From NCBI GenBank assembly GCA_900543325.1, contig UQQU01000054.1:1-23481 (forward strand): a stretch of DNA of 23,481 bases, read 5' to 3'. Made by a program: the position numbers and the translations under genes. Under the pieces are notes generated by a model. That model was not told where the DNA came from and did no database searches. It saw nothing but the letters and a program-made list of their open reading frames with translations. This document shows positions 15,905-23,481 of this stretch, in pieces; position 1 is the stretch's first letter, and each line of letters starts with the position of its first letter. This stretch comes from an uncultured Clostridium sp. (GTDB taxonomy: Bacteria; Bacillota; Clostridia; Clostridiales; Clostridiaceae).

Positions 15905-17092
15905 TTAAATTGCTATATCTTTATTATCATTTTCTTTTTTCTTTCCTTTAGTAAATCTGGCTTTTCTAATCATTTTATCATTAGCCATATTATATGTAAT
16001 TGTTCCTATAAAAACAAATATTATACCCAACTGTGGAGCATACAAAGTGCAATCTACTATTCCTTGAACAATTATCATTGCATTTATAGCTGCAATTAAA
16101 GGTAACATTTTATTATGCTTCTTATATAATTTTATCATATCTTTATATAAATTGAATTTGATATATAAATATATTGTAAGTCCTACAATACCTAAAGTTA
16201 CTAAAAAAGTTAACCATAAATTATGAGGGTGTATTAAAAAAGTAATTATTTGATTATGTAAATTCGGATCATCACTATAAACAAAATTTGATCCATGTTG
16301 CATCATCCCTAGCATTCCCCACCCAGTAATAGGCTTTTTAAATACCATATTTATAGCTCCAATCCATATACGATATCTTGAATTAAAAGATGTTACTAAT
16401 TCACCAATAGGTGTTGTATTAGCAACTTTATTTTGAATTATAAAAAATAAAATAGAGCTTATTCCTACGGTAATAGAAATTGCTATTAACCCTCTTATAT
16501 CCTTTTTTTCTTTTAATATATAATATATAAATATTGATACTACTAAGGCAATAAATGCCCCTGTTGATTCTGTCAATAACAAAGCTATAATTACTAGTAC
16601 AATTGAAAGATTATAAATTATATAGTCTTTTTTCCCTTTCTCAATACATTTTAGATAAAAAATCATTAATATTATGTTACCGAACCAAGCTCCTGCCATA
16701 TTGGGATTTCCAAAAAAACTAAAAACCCTATGTTGCGGCATTCCTATTAAAATAAATACTATCTTTTCTATTACTCCTCCAATTGCTGCAATTACACTTA
16801 AGTATACTATATACTTAATAACTATATTTATTCTACTGATTTTAACAAAGTAATTTTGAGAAAATACATTTAAGGCAAAATATAAAAATAATACAAAAGA
16901 GGATAATAAAGATAATAAATCTTTATTTACAATACTACTAAATACAGAGTATACAAATAATAAAAATAAACCTATATTCCAGTAATTCTTTTCTATTTTT
17001 AATTTTTTTCTAAATAATAAGTTCACTGCATATACAGCTGGAATTACAGCTGTAAAAGGTGAAAAAACAATCATAATAATAAAATATATCAT
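15905..17092 (-). CDS. O-antigen ligase / Wzy-polymerase-like polytopic membrane protein
   Basis: A 395-aa protein with roughly ten hydrophobic segments and a basic C-terminal tail (about 373-388). The best landmarks are SRYRIWIGAINMVFKKPITGWG (cited as two adjoining motifs, RYRIWIGA and PITGWG, about 240-260) and HPHNLWLTF (about 288-296). These resemble the large extracytoplasmic loop of the Wzy_C/O-antigen ligase family, where an arginine and a histidine act in transfer of lipid-linked glycans. In a Gram-positive organism it would polymerise or attach a cell-surface glycan. No glycosyltransferases are next to it, so the substrate is unknown. It has its own promoter and terminator. The first Met is preceded by a weak GGTGGT. 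Confidence 0.75.
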   Translation of the reverse strand: MIYFIIMIVFSPFTAVIPAVYAVNLLFRKKLKIEKNYWNIGLFLLFVYSVFSSIVNKDLLSLLSSFVLFLYFALNVFSQNYFVKISRINIVIKYIVYLSVIAAIGGVIEKIVFILIGMPQHRVFSFFGNPNMAGAWFGNIILMIFYLKCIEKGKKDYIIYNLSIVLVIIALLLTESTGAFIALVVSIFIYYILKEKKDIRGLIAISITVGISSILFFIIQNKVANTTPIGELVTSFNSRYRIWIGAINMVFKKPITGWGMLGMMQHGSNFVYSDDPNLHNQIITFLIHPHNLWLTFLVTLGIVGLTIYLYIKFNLYKDMIKLYKKHNKMLPLIAAINAMIIVQGIVDCTLYAPQLGIIFVFIGTITYNMANDKMIRKARFTKGKKKENDNKDIAI

Positions 17093-17385
17093 AATTTACC
17101 ACCAATATTTTTTTTATTTACACCCTTTGGTATAACCGCCTTAGTATACACACAATAAAAACTTTATTCAAAAACTTTAACTATCTTTTTATTAAATTTA
17201 GCATAAATATTTTAATATATACTTAGTATCTCCAATAAATATTTTTATTTATCTAATAACAAGACGTTTACATATATATATATACTAATAATGTTGCTAT
17301 AAATTATATATATTTCTAACTTTTCTTTTTACTTGATATTCCTTTAGTTTTTTTTGTATTTCTAGTCATTTTTATCAATGTATAT
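17093..17385. other. AT-rich intergenic region upstream of the Wzy/ligase-like gene
   Basis: About 300 bp between the trmB terminator and the membrane-protein gene. It holds the promoter at 17143-17171 and a TA dinucleotide run (about 17273-17285). I see no open frame with a ribosome binding site, no RNA gene and no clear inverted repeat in the rest. Confidence 0.6.
17143..17171 (-). promoter_or_regulatory. Promoter of the Wzy/ligase-like gene
   Basis: On the minus strand, TTGAAT (-35, 4/6), a 17-bp spacer and TATACT (-10, 5/6). Predicted start near 17136, with a leader of about 44 bases. Confidence 0.6.
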
Positions 17386-17414
17386 TTAAAAAGATTGCAT
17401 ATTGCAATCCTTTT
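17386..17414 (-). terminator. Rho-independent terminator after trmB
   Basis: GATTGCA (17393-17399) pairs with TGCAATC (17403-17409) around a 3-nt loop. On the minus strand the stem is followed by TTTTTAAA, directly after the trmB stop. Confidence 0.8.
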
Positions 17415-17418
17415 ATAC

Positions 17419-18075
17419 CTAATTATATATGGCAATTAAGAATTTAGTTTTTATTCCTTGAGCTGTAAACATTTCTTCATGTTCAGTTGTAACATTCCCC
17501 TCAAATCCACTATTATGTAAATCATATGTAATATACTTAATTTCTAAGTTACTTTCCTTAAAATATTCAAGTGATTCTTCAAATAATTCATCATCATCAG
17601 TCTTGAACCAAATTTCTGCACCCTTTTTCAAGAATTTCTTATATTTTTCAAGCTGTCTTGTATGTGTTAACCTTCTCTTTTTATGACGCTCTTTAGGCCA
17701 TGGATTACAGAAATTAATATATATTCTCTCTATAACATCATTTTCATCTAACATATCATCTATTAATAATATTTCCTGAGACATAAGAGCAACATTATCT
17801 ACTTCATGCCCTACTTTTTTATATGCCTCTTCAATATTTCTTTTAGCTAAAACTAATACTTCATCTTTTATATCTACTGTTATATAGTTTATATTAGGAT
17901 TTTCAGATCCATGAACAGCCATAAATGTTCCTTTTCCACATCCTAATTCCATGTATATTGGATTATCATTGCCAAAAAATTCTTTCCATCTACCCTTATA
18001 CTCACTTGGTTTTTGTATGAAAAATTTACAACTTTCTAATTCAGGTCTTGCCCAAGGCTTTCTTCTCATTCTCAT
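17419..18075 (-). CDS. trmB: tRNA (guanine46-N7)-methyltransferase TrmB
   Basis: SAM-dependent enzyme forming m7G46 in the variable loop of tRNA. The 218-aa protein starts MRMRRKPWARPEL, a typical TrmB opening. It shows the SAM loop ELGCGKGTF (43-51), the INFCNPWPKERHKKRRLTH catalytic/tRNA-binding segment (about 120-138) and the terminal TTEHEEMF motif (about 196-203). GGAGTGA lies about 12 bases before the ATG, a long spacing, but no better start exists. It is flanked by its own promoter and terminator, so it is monocistronic. Confidence 0.97.
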   Translation of the reverse strand: MRMRRKPWARPELESCKFFIQKPSEYKGRWKEFFGNDNPIYMELGCGKGTFMAVHGSENPNINYITVDIKDEVLVLAKRNIEEAYKKVGHEVDNVALMSQEILLIDDMLDENDVIERIYINFCNPWPKERHKKRRLTHTRQLEKYKKFLKKGAEIWFKTDDDELFEESLEYFKESNLEIKYITYDLHNSGFEGNVTTEHEEMFTAQGIKTKFLIAIYN

Positions 18076-18118
18076 AACTTTTGTTCACTCCAAATCATTT
18101 CTTTAAGTTTATAGATTA

Positions 18119-18146
18119 ATTATACAGATTATTTCTTTTATTTCAA
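18119..18146 (-). promoter_or_regulatory. Promoter of trmB
   Basis: On the minus strand, TTGAAA (-35, 5/6), a 16-bp spacer and a perfect TATAAT. Predicted start about 37 bases before the ATG. Confidence 0.7.
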
Positions 18147-18190
18147 CTCTCTATAAATCTTTCTAGCAACTTTAATTTATATAATAGTAA

Positions 18191-18235
18191 ATCCACAATA
18201 TACATTTTCTATTTTAAAGATAGTATATTGTGGAT
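18191..18235 (-). terminator. 13-bp inverted repeat after the sulfite reductase gene, possible terminator
   Basis: ATCCACAATATAC (18191-18203) and GTATATTGTGGAT (18223-18235) are perfect inverted copies with a 19-nt loop, 24 bp after the stop codon. On the minus strand only TTTA follows, so the U-run is poor. It may be a weak terminator, an mRNA 3'-end stabiliser or a protein-binding site. Confidence 0.45.
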
Positions 18236-18259
18236 AATATTAGTTTCTATTTATCATCA

Positions 18260-19810
18260 TTAACAGTTGTATTTTTCCACTAAAGCTTTAAATTCACTCT
18301 CATTACTCTTTATATAATCAATAAAGTTCTTATTAACAGAATTTAAACTATTAGCTAATTCACATACAAACATTGGAATATCTTTTCTTGCAATATCTCC
18401 ATAGCACTTTCCTAGTCTTGCTTCTCCTTCTACAAAACTTCCATCAATGTGAATTTCATATGCTTCTTCTATAACATCGTTAATTCTCTTTTTCTTTCCT
18501 GTAAATCCTATTTCAGCTATTTCATGTACACCACAAGAGTTAGGACAACCTGAGAAGTATAATCTAGGTAATAAATCAATATTCGAAACATTTTCTTTAA
18601 CATAATTTAATGTTTCTCTTAAAGCTCCTTGACTTTCACATATCCCTATTTGACATGTTGGAACCCCTATACACGCTACACTATAATCAAAGGAAGTTGT
18701 TCCACCCATTGATTTTGTAACATCTAGTAACTCTTCTGCTTCTTTTCCATTTAGATTTCTAAAGTATACACCTTCAGTCATTGATAATCTAATTTCAGGA
18801 TTATCAAACTTTTCTAATGTTGAAATAATAACTTTTAAATCACTTAGCTTTATTTGACCACCTACTGGATGTACATAAACGCTATATAATCCTGGTTGCT
18901 TTTGTGCTATTAATCTTGGATTAGTTATATTTGTTTCTATACCAGCTTTAGTATAATTTTTAGGCTCAACTGATAGTTTATAATTTTCTTCTTTTTTAAC
19001 TATTTCAACATATTTTTTATATTCATTTATAAAGCCTTCTTCTCCTAGTTTATCAACCATATATCTTACACGGGCCTTAGCTTTATTTTCATAATTTCCT
19101 TCTGCCTTAAATAATCTAACCATAGCTTCTACATAGTTTAATACTTCACTAGCTTCAATAAGTTCTGGATATATTAATGCAAGCTTAGGATTTCTTCCTA
19201 ATCCTCCACCAAGATATACTCTAAAATATTCTTTTCCATCTTTATTTACTGCTAAGAACCCTAAATCTTGAATTGTACAATGTGCTGTATCACTTGAAGC
19301 ATTAGAGAAAGATACCTTTAACTTTCTTGGTAATTTATAAGTAGTTATTCTCTCCATAAAATACTCACCAGTAGCTACTGCATATGGTGTTGGATCAAAT
19401 GCTTCTTCTTTATCAACACCTGATAATGGTGATAAAGCAACATTTCTTGGAAAGTTACCACCTGCTCCTCTTGTATATATATCCTTATCTAAAGCTTCCT
19501 TCATCAAATCACATACTTCATCTATTGATAATCCATGATATTGAATTGCTTGACGAGTAGTAAAATGTAATCCTTCTAATTTATATTTTTCTGCCCAACT
19601 ATATATCATCTTTAGTTGTGACATAGTTATTATACCTGAAGGTATTCTAAGTCTTACCATAAACTCTTTTCCACCACGATGAGCGTATGATCCCATACCA
19701 CCTGATGCATGTTTAAAATCAGCAACAGATATTTCTCCATTTATAAATTTATGCCCAACTTTTCTAAATTGTTCTATTTCTGACAAAAGTATCTCTTTTA
19801 AATTTTCCAT
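18260..19810 (-). CDS. Ferredoxin-type nitrite/sulfite reductase (siroheme, 4Fe-4S)
   Basis: A 516-aa enzyme expected to carry out six-electron reduction of sulfite to sulfide or nitrite to ammonia in the cytosol. The duplicated nitrite/sulfite reductase fold is visible: a half-domain with LHFTTRQAIQYHG (about 81-93) and the siroheme-side TRGAGGNFPRNV (113-124). The cluster/siroheme ligands are Cys380/Cys386 (CX5C) and Cys422/Cys426 (CX3C), followed by CGVHEIAEIGFTG. No electron-donor subunit, siroheme synthesis genes or sulfate-assimilation genes are adjacent, so sequence alone does not decide between sulfite and nitrite. AGGTGATAAG leads to the ATG. It is divergent from the membrane-protein gene at 20048. 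Confidence 0.92.
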   Translation of the reverse strand: MENLKEILLSEIEQFRKVGHKFINGEISVADFKHASGGMGSYAHRGGKEFMVRLRIPSGIITMSQLKMIYSWAEKYKLEGLHFTTRQAIQYHGLSIDEVCDLMKEALDKDIYTRGAGGNFPRNVALSPLSGVDKEEAFDPTPYAVATGEYFMERITTYKLPRKLKVSFSNASSDTAHCTIQDLGFLAVNKDGKEYFRVYLGGGLGRNPKLALIYPELIEASEVLNYVEAMVRLFKAEGNYENKAKARVRYMVDKLGEEGFINEYKKYVEIVKKEENYKLSVEPKNYTKAGIETNITNPRLIAQKQPGLYSVYVHPVGGQIKLSDLKVIISTLEKFDNPEIRLSMTEGVYFRNLNGKEAEELLDVTKSMGGTTSFDYSVACIGVPTCQIGICESQGALRETLNYVKENVSNIDLLPRLYFSGCPNSCGVHEIAEIGFTGKKKRINDVIEEAYEIHIDGSFVEGEARLGKCYGDIARKDIPMFVCELANSLNSVNKNFIDYIKSNESEFKALVEKYNC

Positions 19811-19836
19811 CTTATCACCTCATATTATTGCTACTC

Positions 19837-19864
19837 TTGTTAATATTCCTACTTATCATAACAA
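19837..19864. promoter_or_regulatory. TTGTTA/TAACAA inverted half-sites upstream of the reductase gene
   Basis: TTGTTA (19837-19842) and TAACAA (19859-19864) face each other 16 bp apart. They lie between a likely -10 box (TATAAT on the minus strand, 19879-19884) and the reductase start codon. The half-sites resemble those of the redox regulator Rex, but Rex sites have a much shorter spacer, so the regulator is unknown. Confidence 0.25.
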
Positions 19865-19878
19865 ATATTCACTTCTCT

Positions 19879-19884
19879 ATTATA
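19879..19884 (-). promoter_or_regulatory. Likely -10 box of the sulfite/nitrite reductase gene
   Basis: Perfect TATAAT on the minus strand. No convincing -35 hexamer is found 16-18 bp upstream, so an activator may be needed or the call may be wrong. The leader would be about 60 bases. Confidence 0.4.
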
Positions 19885-19942
19885 TCTACAATCCACTAGC
19901 TTTTCTATTATTTAACTATTTAAATATCTAATTATAACCATT

Positions 19943-19957
19943 AACATTTTAAATGTT
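19943..19957. promoter_or_regulatory. 15-bp palindrome in the divergent intergenic region
   Basis: AACATTT T AAATGTT, perfect 7-bp arms around one base, lies about midway between the divergent reductase and membrane-protein genes. It may be an operator serving one or both, or a chance event in AT-rich DNA. Confidence 0.3.
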
Positions 19958-20047
19958 TACTAATTTTAAAATTTTATATCAATTGATTTTTTCTATTTTT
20001 TCCTATAAAATAAACATAAATATACATATTTATGAGGAGTGATTAAT

Positions 20048-20725
20048 ATGGTCGAAGTAAAAAATAAGCCACCTTTAGATTCAGAAACATCTGTTAAAGA
20101 AACATTTAAATCTTTATCAAGAAAAAATAAAATTCAATTTATATATGATTATTACAAATTTCCCATAATTGCTGGAATACTTTCTATCATAATTATAAGC
20201 CATATATCCTATTCAATTGCTACAAAACAAAATACCTATTGCAACATAACATATTACGGTTCTAACATTAATACAGATAATTTTAATAAACTTAAAGATA
20301 TATTAAATAAAAGCATTTTATCTAATAATAAAAAATATGCTATATTTACAAACTCCCTTTTAGTTGATTCTAATTCAAACTATGGTGATGATCCAACAAC
20401 AACACAAGCATTTGCTGTTAAATTGGCCGCTAATGAAATCGATATCTTGTTGGTTGAAAAAAATAATTTTGAATACTTTGCTGCTAATAATATGCTATTA
20501 GATTTAACCTTATTAGATGGGTTTTATGACTTAAATATATCTGAAGATTCTTTAATAACATCAACTGATCAATCAGGAAATAATAATTTATATGGAATTA
20601 AAGTGGACAATCTTAATCTATTAAAAGATTGTGGTTTTAATAATGAAAATACATTTTTATGTATAGCAATTAGTTCAAATAGACATGAACAAATAATTAA
20701 CGTATTAAATGAACTTATTAAATAA
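20048..20725 (+). CDS. Membrane-anchored extracellular protein of unknown function
   Basis: The only plus-strand gene, 225 aa, not identified by name. Residues 1-37 are hydrophilic (SLSRKNKIQFIYDYYKF), and a single hydrophobic helix (about 38-57) has positive residues before it, so the rest (58-225) should lie outside the cell. The outer part has a stretch, AANEIDILLVEKNNFEYFA then LLDLTLLDGF (about 128-159), that resembles the cleft region of solute-binding proteins, but it is far shorter than they are. The start is ATG at 20048, eight bases after GAGGAG; an upstream in-frame GTG (20039) overlaps that Shine-Dalgarno. A perfect hairpin terminator follows. A weak promoter (TTGATT, 15 bp, TATAAA) may lie at 19983-20009. 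There is no functional partner nearby. Confidence 0.85.
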   Translation: MVEVKNKPPLDSETSVKETFKSLSRKNKIQFIYDYYKFPIIAGILSIIIISHISYSIATKQNTYCNITYYGSNINTDNFNKLKDILNKSILSNNKKYAIFTNSLLVDSNSNYGDDPTTTQAFAVKLAANEIDILLVEKNNFEYFAANNMLLDLTLLDGFYDLNISEDSLITSTDQSGNNNLYGIKVDNLNLLKDCGFNNENTFLCIAISSNRHEQIINVLNELIK

Positions 20726-20756
20726 AAAAGATGTTGCAATTGCAACATCTTTTTTT
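20724..20756. terminator. Bidirectional terminator between the convergent membrane-protein gene and dnaJ
   Basis: Perfectly symmetrical hairpin GATGTTGCAA (20730-20739) and TTGCAACATC (20740-20749), flanked by A-runs on the left and T-runs on the right. It gives a proper U-tract in both directions, and each gene's stop codon lies at one foot of the stem. Confidence 0.92.
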
Positions 20757-21891
20757 ATTTCTTATTAAATAAATCCTTTAAGCCCTTCTTATGTGTAACT
20801 TCTCCATCAACACTTTCTCCACAGGCTTCCATAAATGCTTCTAAAGCTTCTTTTTGTTTAGAATTTAAATTCTTAGGAATATCAACTATTACTTTTACGT
20901 ATTGATCTCCTCTAGCATTTGAGTGAACTTTAGGTACACCTTTACCCTTTAATCTAAACATAGTTCCTGATTGAGTTCCTGCTGGAATAGTATACTTAAC
21001 ATCTCCATCTACCGTTGGAACTGTTATTTCAACACCTAAAGCTGCTCTACCCATTGATATATGAGTTTCTATATAAATATCATTTCCTCTTCTATCAAAT
21101 TGTTTAGACTTAGCTACATTTATTCTAATATATAAATCACCTGGAGGTCCATCATTAGAACCATGCTCTCCTTGTCCTCTAAGTGGCATTACATTACCTG
21201 CGTCAACACCAGCAGGTACATTTACTTTAATCTTTCTAGTCTTTCTCACTTTTCCTTTACCACTACAGCTTGAACATGGAGTTTCAACTATTGTTCCTTT
21301 TCCTCCACATCTATCACAAGTAGAAGTACTTACAAAACTTCCAAGAGGTGTTTGTCTTTGAACTCTAACTTGCCCACTTCCATTACATGTTGGACATGTT
21401 TTTGGTGAAGTTCCTGGTTCAGCACCAGTTCCTCTACACTTCTCACAATTTTCATGTCTGTTTATAGTTATTTCTTTTTCTACGCCAAATACAGCCTCTT
21501 CAAAAGTTAAATTTAAAGTATATTCTATATCTGCGCCTTTTACAGGGCCATTTCTTCTTCTTGAAGAACCACCACCGCCTCCAAAAAAGCTTTCAAATAT
21601 ATCACCAAAACCACCCATATCTGAGAAGTCAAAGCCACCAAATCCACCTGCTCCAAATCCACTTCCATCAAAGTCAGCAGTACCAAATTGATCATATCTA
21701 GCTTTCTTCTCTGGGTCAGAAAGTACTTGATATGCCTCATTTATATCTTTAAATTTTTCTTCTGCTTCCTTATTACCTTGATTTTTATCAGGATGGTATT
21801 TAATAGCTAGCTTTCTAAAGGCTCTTTTTATTTCATCATCACTTGCACCCTTTTCAAGGCCAAGAACAGCATAATAGTCTTTATTTGCCAT
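20755..21891 (-). CDS. dnaJ: Chaperone protein DnaJ
   Basis: Hsp40 co-chaperone that delivers substrates to DnaK and stimulates its ATPase. The 378-aa type I DnaJ has a J domain with His-Pro-Asp at 33-35, a Gly/Phe-rich linker (about 73-112) and four CxxCxGxG zinc repeats with cysteine pairs 149/152, 166/169, 192/195 and 206/209. The substrate-binding domains follow. GGTGGTGAG precedes the ATG. It follows dnaK by 124 bp, with a terminator and a possible promoter between them, so it may be transcribed both by read-through and on its own. Confidence 0.98.
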   Translation of the reverse strand: MANKDYYAVLGLEKGASDDEIKRAFRKLAIKYHPDKNQGNKEAEEKFKDINEAYQVLSDPEKKARYDQFGTADFDGSGFGAGGFGGFDFSDMGGFGDIFESFFGGGGGSSRRRNGPVKGADIEYTLNLTFEEAVFGVEKEITINRHENCEKCRGTGAEPGTSPKTCPTCNGSGQVRVQRQTPLGSFVSTSTCDRCGGKGTIVETPCSSCSGKGKVRKTRKIKVNVPAGVDAGNVMPLRGQGEHGSNDGPPGDLYIRINVAKSKQFDRRGNDIYIETHISMGRAALGVEITVPTVDGDVKYTIPAGTQSGTMFRLKGKGVPKVHSNARGDQYVKVIVDIPKNLNSKQKEALEAFMEACGESVDGEVTHKKGLKDLFNKK

Positions 21892-21928
21892 CTATATACT
21901 CACCACCTATTTATATTTAACTTAGTCT

Positions 21929-21957
21929 ATATTAACATTTATAAAAATTTTCGTAAA
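21929..21957 (-). promoter_or_regulatory. Possible dnaJ promoter
   Basis: On the minus strand, TTTACG (-35, 4/6), a 17-bp spacer and TGTTAATAT (extended -10, 4/6 hexamer match). It lies between the dnaK terminator and dnaJ. Confidence 0.4.
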
Positions 21958-21969
21958 CACCTAAACTTT

Positions 21970-21998
21970 TAAAAAGGGAAGACGACTTTTGTCTTCCC
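21970..21998 (-). terminator. Rho-independent terminator after dnaK
   Basis: GGGAAGAC (21976-21983) pairs with GTCTTCCC (21991-21998) around a 7-nt loop and is followed by TTTTT on the minus strand. It lies 17 bp after the dnaK stop and would reduce transcription into dnaJ. Confidence 0.85.
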
Positions 21999-22015
21999 TA
22001 TTTATATTACTTATA

Positions 22016-23481
22016 TTATTTATCTTCTTTTACTTCAAAGTCAGCATCTACTACATTGTCATCATGAGCTGGTCCGTGATTAGCATTTCCACCCATATTG
22101 TTTGGATCAAATCCTGCACCTTGAGCTCCTGCTGCACCTTGAGCATCAGCATACATCTTTGAAGATATAGCATAGAATTCTTGAGTTAATTCTTCTGTAG
22201 CTTTCTTAATAGCTTCTAAATCTTCTCCATCTTTAACAGCTTTTAAAGCATCTAATTTAGCAGTTATCTTAGCTTTATCATCAGCAGAAATCTTATCACC
22301 AAGTTCTTCTAATTGCTTTTCAGTTTGGTAAGTTAATTGGTCTGCATTATTCTTAGTTTCTATTGATTCTTTTCTCTTCTTATCTTCTTCAGCAAATCTT
22401 TCAGCTTCTTTTACAGCTCTATCTACTTCTTCATCACTTAAGTTAGTTGAAGCAGTAATTGTGATGTTTGCTTCCTTACCAGTTCCTTTATCCATAGCTG
22501 ATACTTTAACAATACCATTAGCATCTATATCAAAAGTAACTTCGATTTGTGGGATTCCTCTTGGAGCTGGAGCAATACCTGATAAAGTAAATCTACCTAA
22601 AGTCTTGTTATCAGCAGCCATTTGTCTTTCACCTTGTACTACGTGTATTTCAACTGATGTTTGACCATCTGCTGCAGTTGAGAATACTTGACTCTTCTTA
22701 GCTGGTATAGTTGTGTTTCTTTCGATTAATGGAGTTGCAACTCCTCCTAAAGTTTCAATACCTAATGTTAATGGAGTAACATCTAATAATAATACGTCTT
22801 TAACTTCTCCAGTTAAAACACCTGCTTGAATTGCAGCACCCATAGCTACACATTCATCTGGGTTAACTCCCTTTGAAGGTTCTTTTCCTGTAAAGTTCTT
22901 AACAGCTTCTTGAACTGCTGGAATTCTTGTTGATCCACCAACTAATATAACCTTATCGATTTGGCTAATTGAAAGTCCTGCATCAGATAATGCTTTCTTC
23001 ATTGGCTCAATTGATCTTTGTACTAAATCATGAGTTAATTCATTGAATTTAGCTCTAGTTAAGTTCATATCAATGTGCTTTGGACCAGTTGCATCAGCTG
23101 TTATGAATGGTAAATTGATGTTTGTTTGCATAGATGAAGATAATTCAATTTTAGCTTTTTCAGCAGCTTCTTTTAATCTTTGAACTGAGCTCTTATCATT
23201 TCTTAAATCAATTCCATATTCAGCTTTAAATGTATCTGCAATATAGTCTATAATCTTTTGGTCGAAGTCATCTCCTCCTAAGTGAGTATCTCCGTTTGTT
23301 GATAATACTTCGAATACTCCATCACCTAATTCAAGGATAGATACGTCGAATGTACCTCCACCTAAGTCATAAACGAAAATCTTTTCGCTGTGATCAGTCT
23401 TATCTAATCCATAAGCTAATGAAGCAGCTGTTGGTTCGTTTATTATTCTTAATACTTCTAATCCTGCTATTCTACCAGCAT
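22016..23481 (-). CDS. dnaK: Chaperone protein DnaK, 5' end outside the window
   Basis: Hsp70 chaperone. The reading frame is open to the right edge, so the last 487 residues are present and roughly the first 130 are missing. The visible part starts in the ATPase domain with AGRIAGLEVLRIINEPTAAS, then VYDLGGGTFDVS and ILVGGSTRIPAVQEAV. It continues through the interdomain linker (VLLLDVTPLTLGIETLGG) into the substrate-binding domain and helical lid, and ends with the usual acidic DDNVVDADFEVKEDK tail. The ATG at 23131 is internal, not the start. The gene order dnaK-dnaJ is the usual one; grpE and hrcA would be expected to the right. Confidence 0.98.
   Translation of the reverse strand, partial: AGRIAGLEVLRIINEPTAASLAYGLDKTDHSEKIFVYDLGGGTFDVSILELGDGVFEVLSTNGDTHLGGDDFDQKIIDYIADTFKAEYGIDLRNDKSSVQRLKEAAEKAKIELSSSMQTNINLPFITADATGPKHIDMNLTRAKFNELTHDLVQRSIEPMKKALSDAGLSISQIDKVILVGGSTRIPAVQEAVKNFTGKEPSKGVNPDECVAMGAAIQAGVLTGEVKDVLLLDVTPLTLGIETLGGVATPLIERNTTIPAKKSQVFSTAADGQTSVEIHVVQGERQMAADNKTLGRFTLSGIAPAPRGIPQIEVTFDIDANGIVKVSAMDKGTGKEANITITASTNLSDEEVDRAVKEAERFAEEDKKRKESIETKNNADQLTYQTEKQLEELGDKISADDKAKITAKLDALKAVKDGEDLEAIKKATEELTQEFYAISSKMYADAQGAAGAQGAGFDPNNMGGNANHGPAHDDNVVDADFEVKEDK

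Noticed and set aside
15800..16099. Plus-strand open frame of 99 codons
   Set aside because: It crosses the hairpin terminator and the 3' end of the Wzy-like gene in antisense. Its isoleucine/tyrosine-rich translation is what AT-rich antisense DNA gives.
19837..19864. Canonical Rex operator
   Set aside because: The half-sites match, but the 16-bp gap is about twice that of known Rex sites, so only a generic regulatory note is kept.
21540..21740. Minus-strand open frame of 66 codons inside dnaJ
   Set aside because: It is an alternative frame of the Gly/Phe-rich region of dnaJ, with no ribosome binding site.

Overview
The window is AT-rich DNA with short, strictly packed intergenic gaps, strong GGAGG-type ribosome binding sites and sporulation genes. 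The protein sequences and gene order fit a Clostridium sensu stricto (low-GC, spore-forming Firmicute) chromosome. I cannot name the species. Almost all genes are on the minus strand, so in transcriptional order the window runs from right to left. One gene (20048-20725) is on the plus strand. I see no tRNA or rRNA gene, no insertion sequence, no prophage and no CRISPR array.

Right to left: dnaK (its 5' end lies outside the window), its terminator, and dnaJ; a convergent plus-strand gene for a single-pass membrane protein of unknown function; a lone siroheme nitrite/sulfite reductase gene; trmB; a Wzy/O-antigen-ligase-like polytopic membrane protein gene; prmA-rsmE-mtaB (methyltransferases and a tRNA methylthiotransferase); a HIT-family hydrolase gene; rpsU followed by a wrecked yqeY; yqfC-yqfD-pgpH (two sporulation genes and the c-di-AMP phosphodiesterase gene); ybeY with a fused diacylglycerol-kinase/PAP2 gene; cdd-era-recO-DUF4342; and finally a CcpN-like CBS/HTH regulator gene with ppdK, closed by a strong terminator near the left edge.

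The backbone (dnaK-dnaJ-prmA-rsmE-mtaB-rpsU-yqeY-yqfC-yqfD-yqfF-ybeY-dgkA-cdd-era-recO-ccpN-like) is the conserved Firmicute stress, translation and cell-cycle cluster known from Bacillus subtilis. Departures from that order are: a four-gene block between dnaJ and prmA, HIT between mtaB and rpsU, no phoH between yqfD and pgpH, yqeY as a pseudogene, and ppdK next to the CcpN-like gene without the PPDK regulatory protein gene (yqfL/PDRP type).

The most noteworthy things beyond routine annotation are the yqeY pseudogene (two frameshifts and two in-frame stops), a 12-bp operator-like inverted pair bracketing the promoter of the CBS/HTH regulator, a perfect 16-bp palindrome in the ybeY leader, a pair of facing heptanucleotide-repeat arms between mtaB and the HIT gene, and the unidentified membrane protein. 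I found no convincing new multi-gene system. Several start codons were moved from the longest open frame to the one that fits the ribosome binding site.
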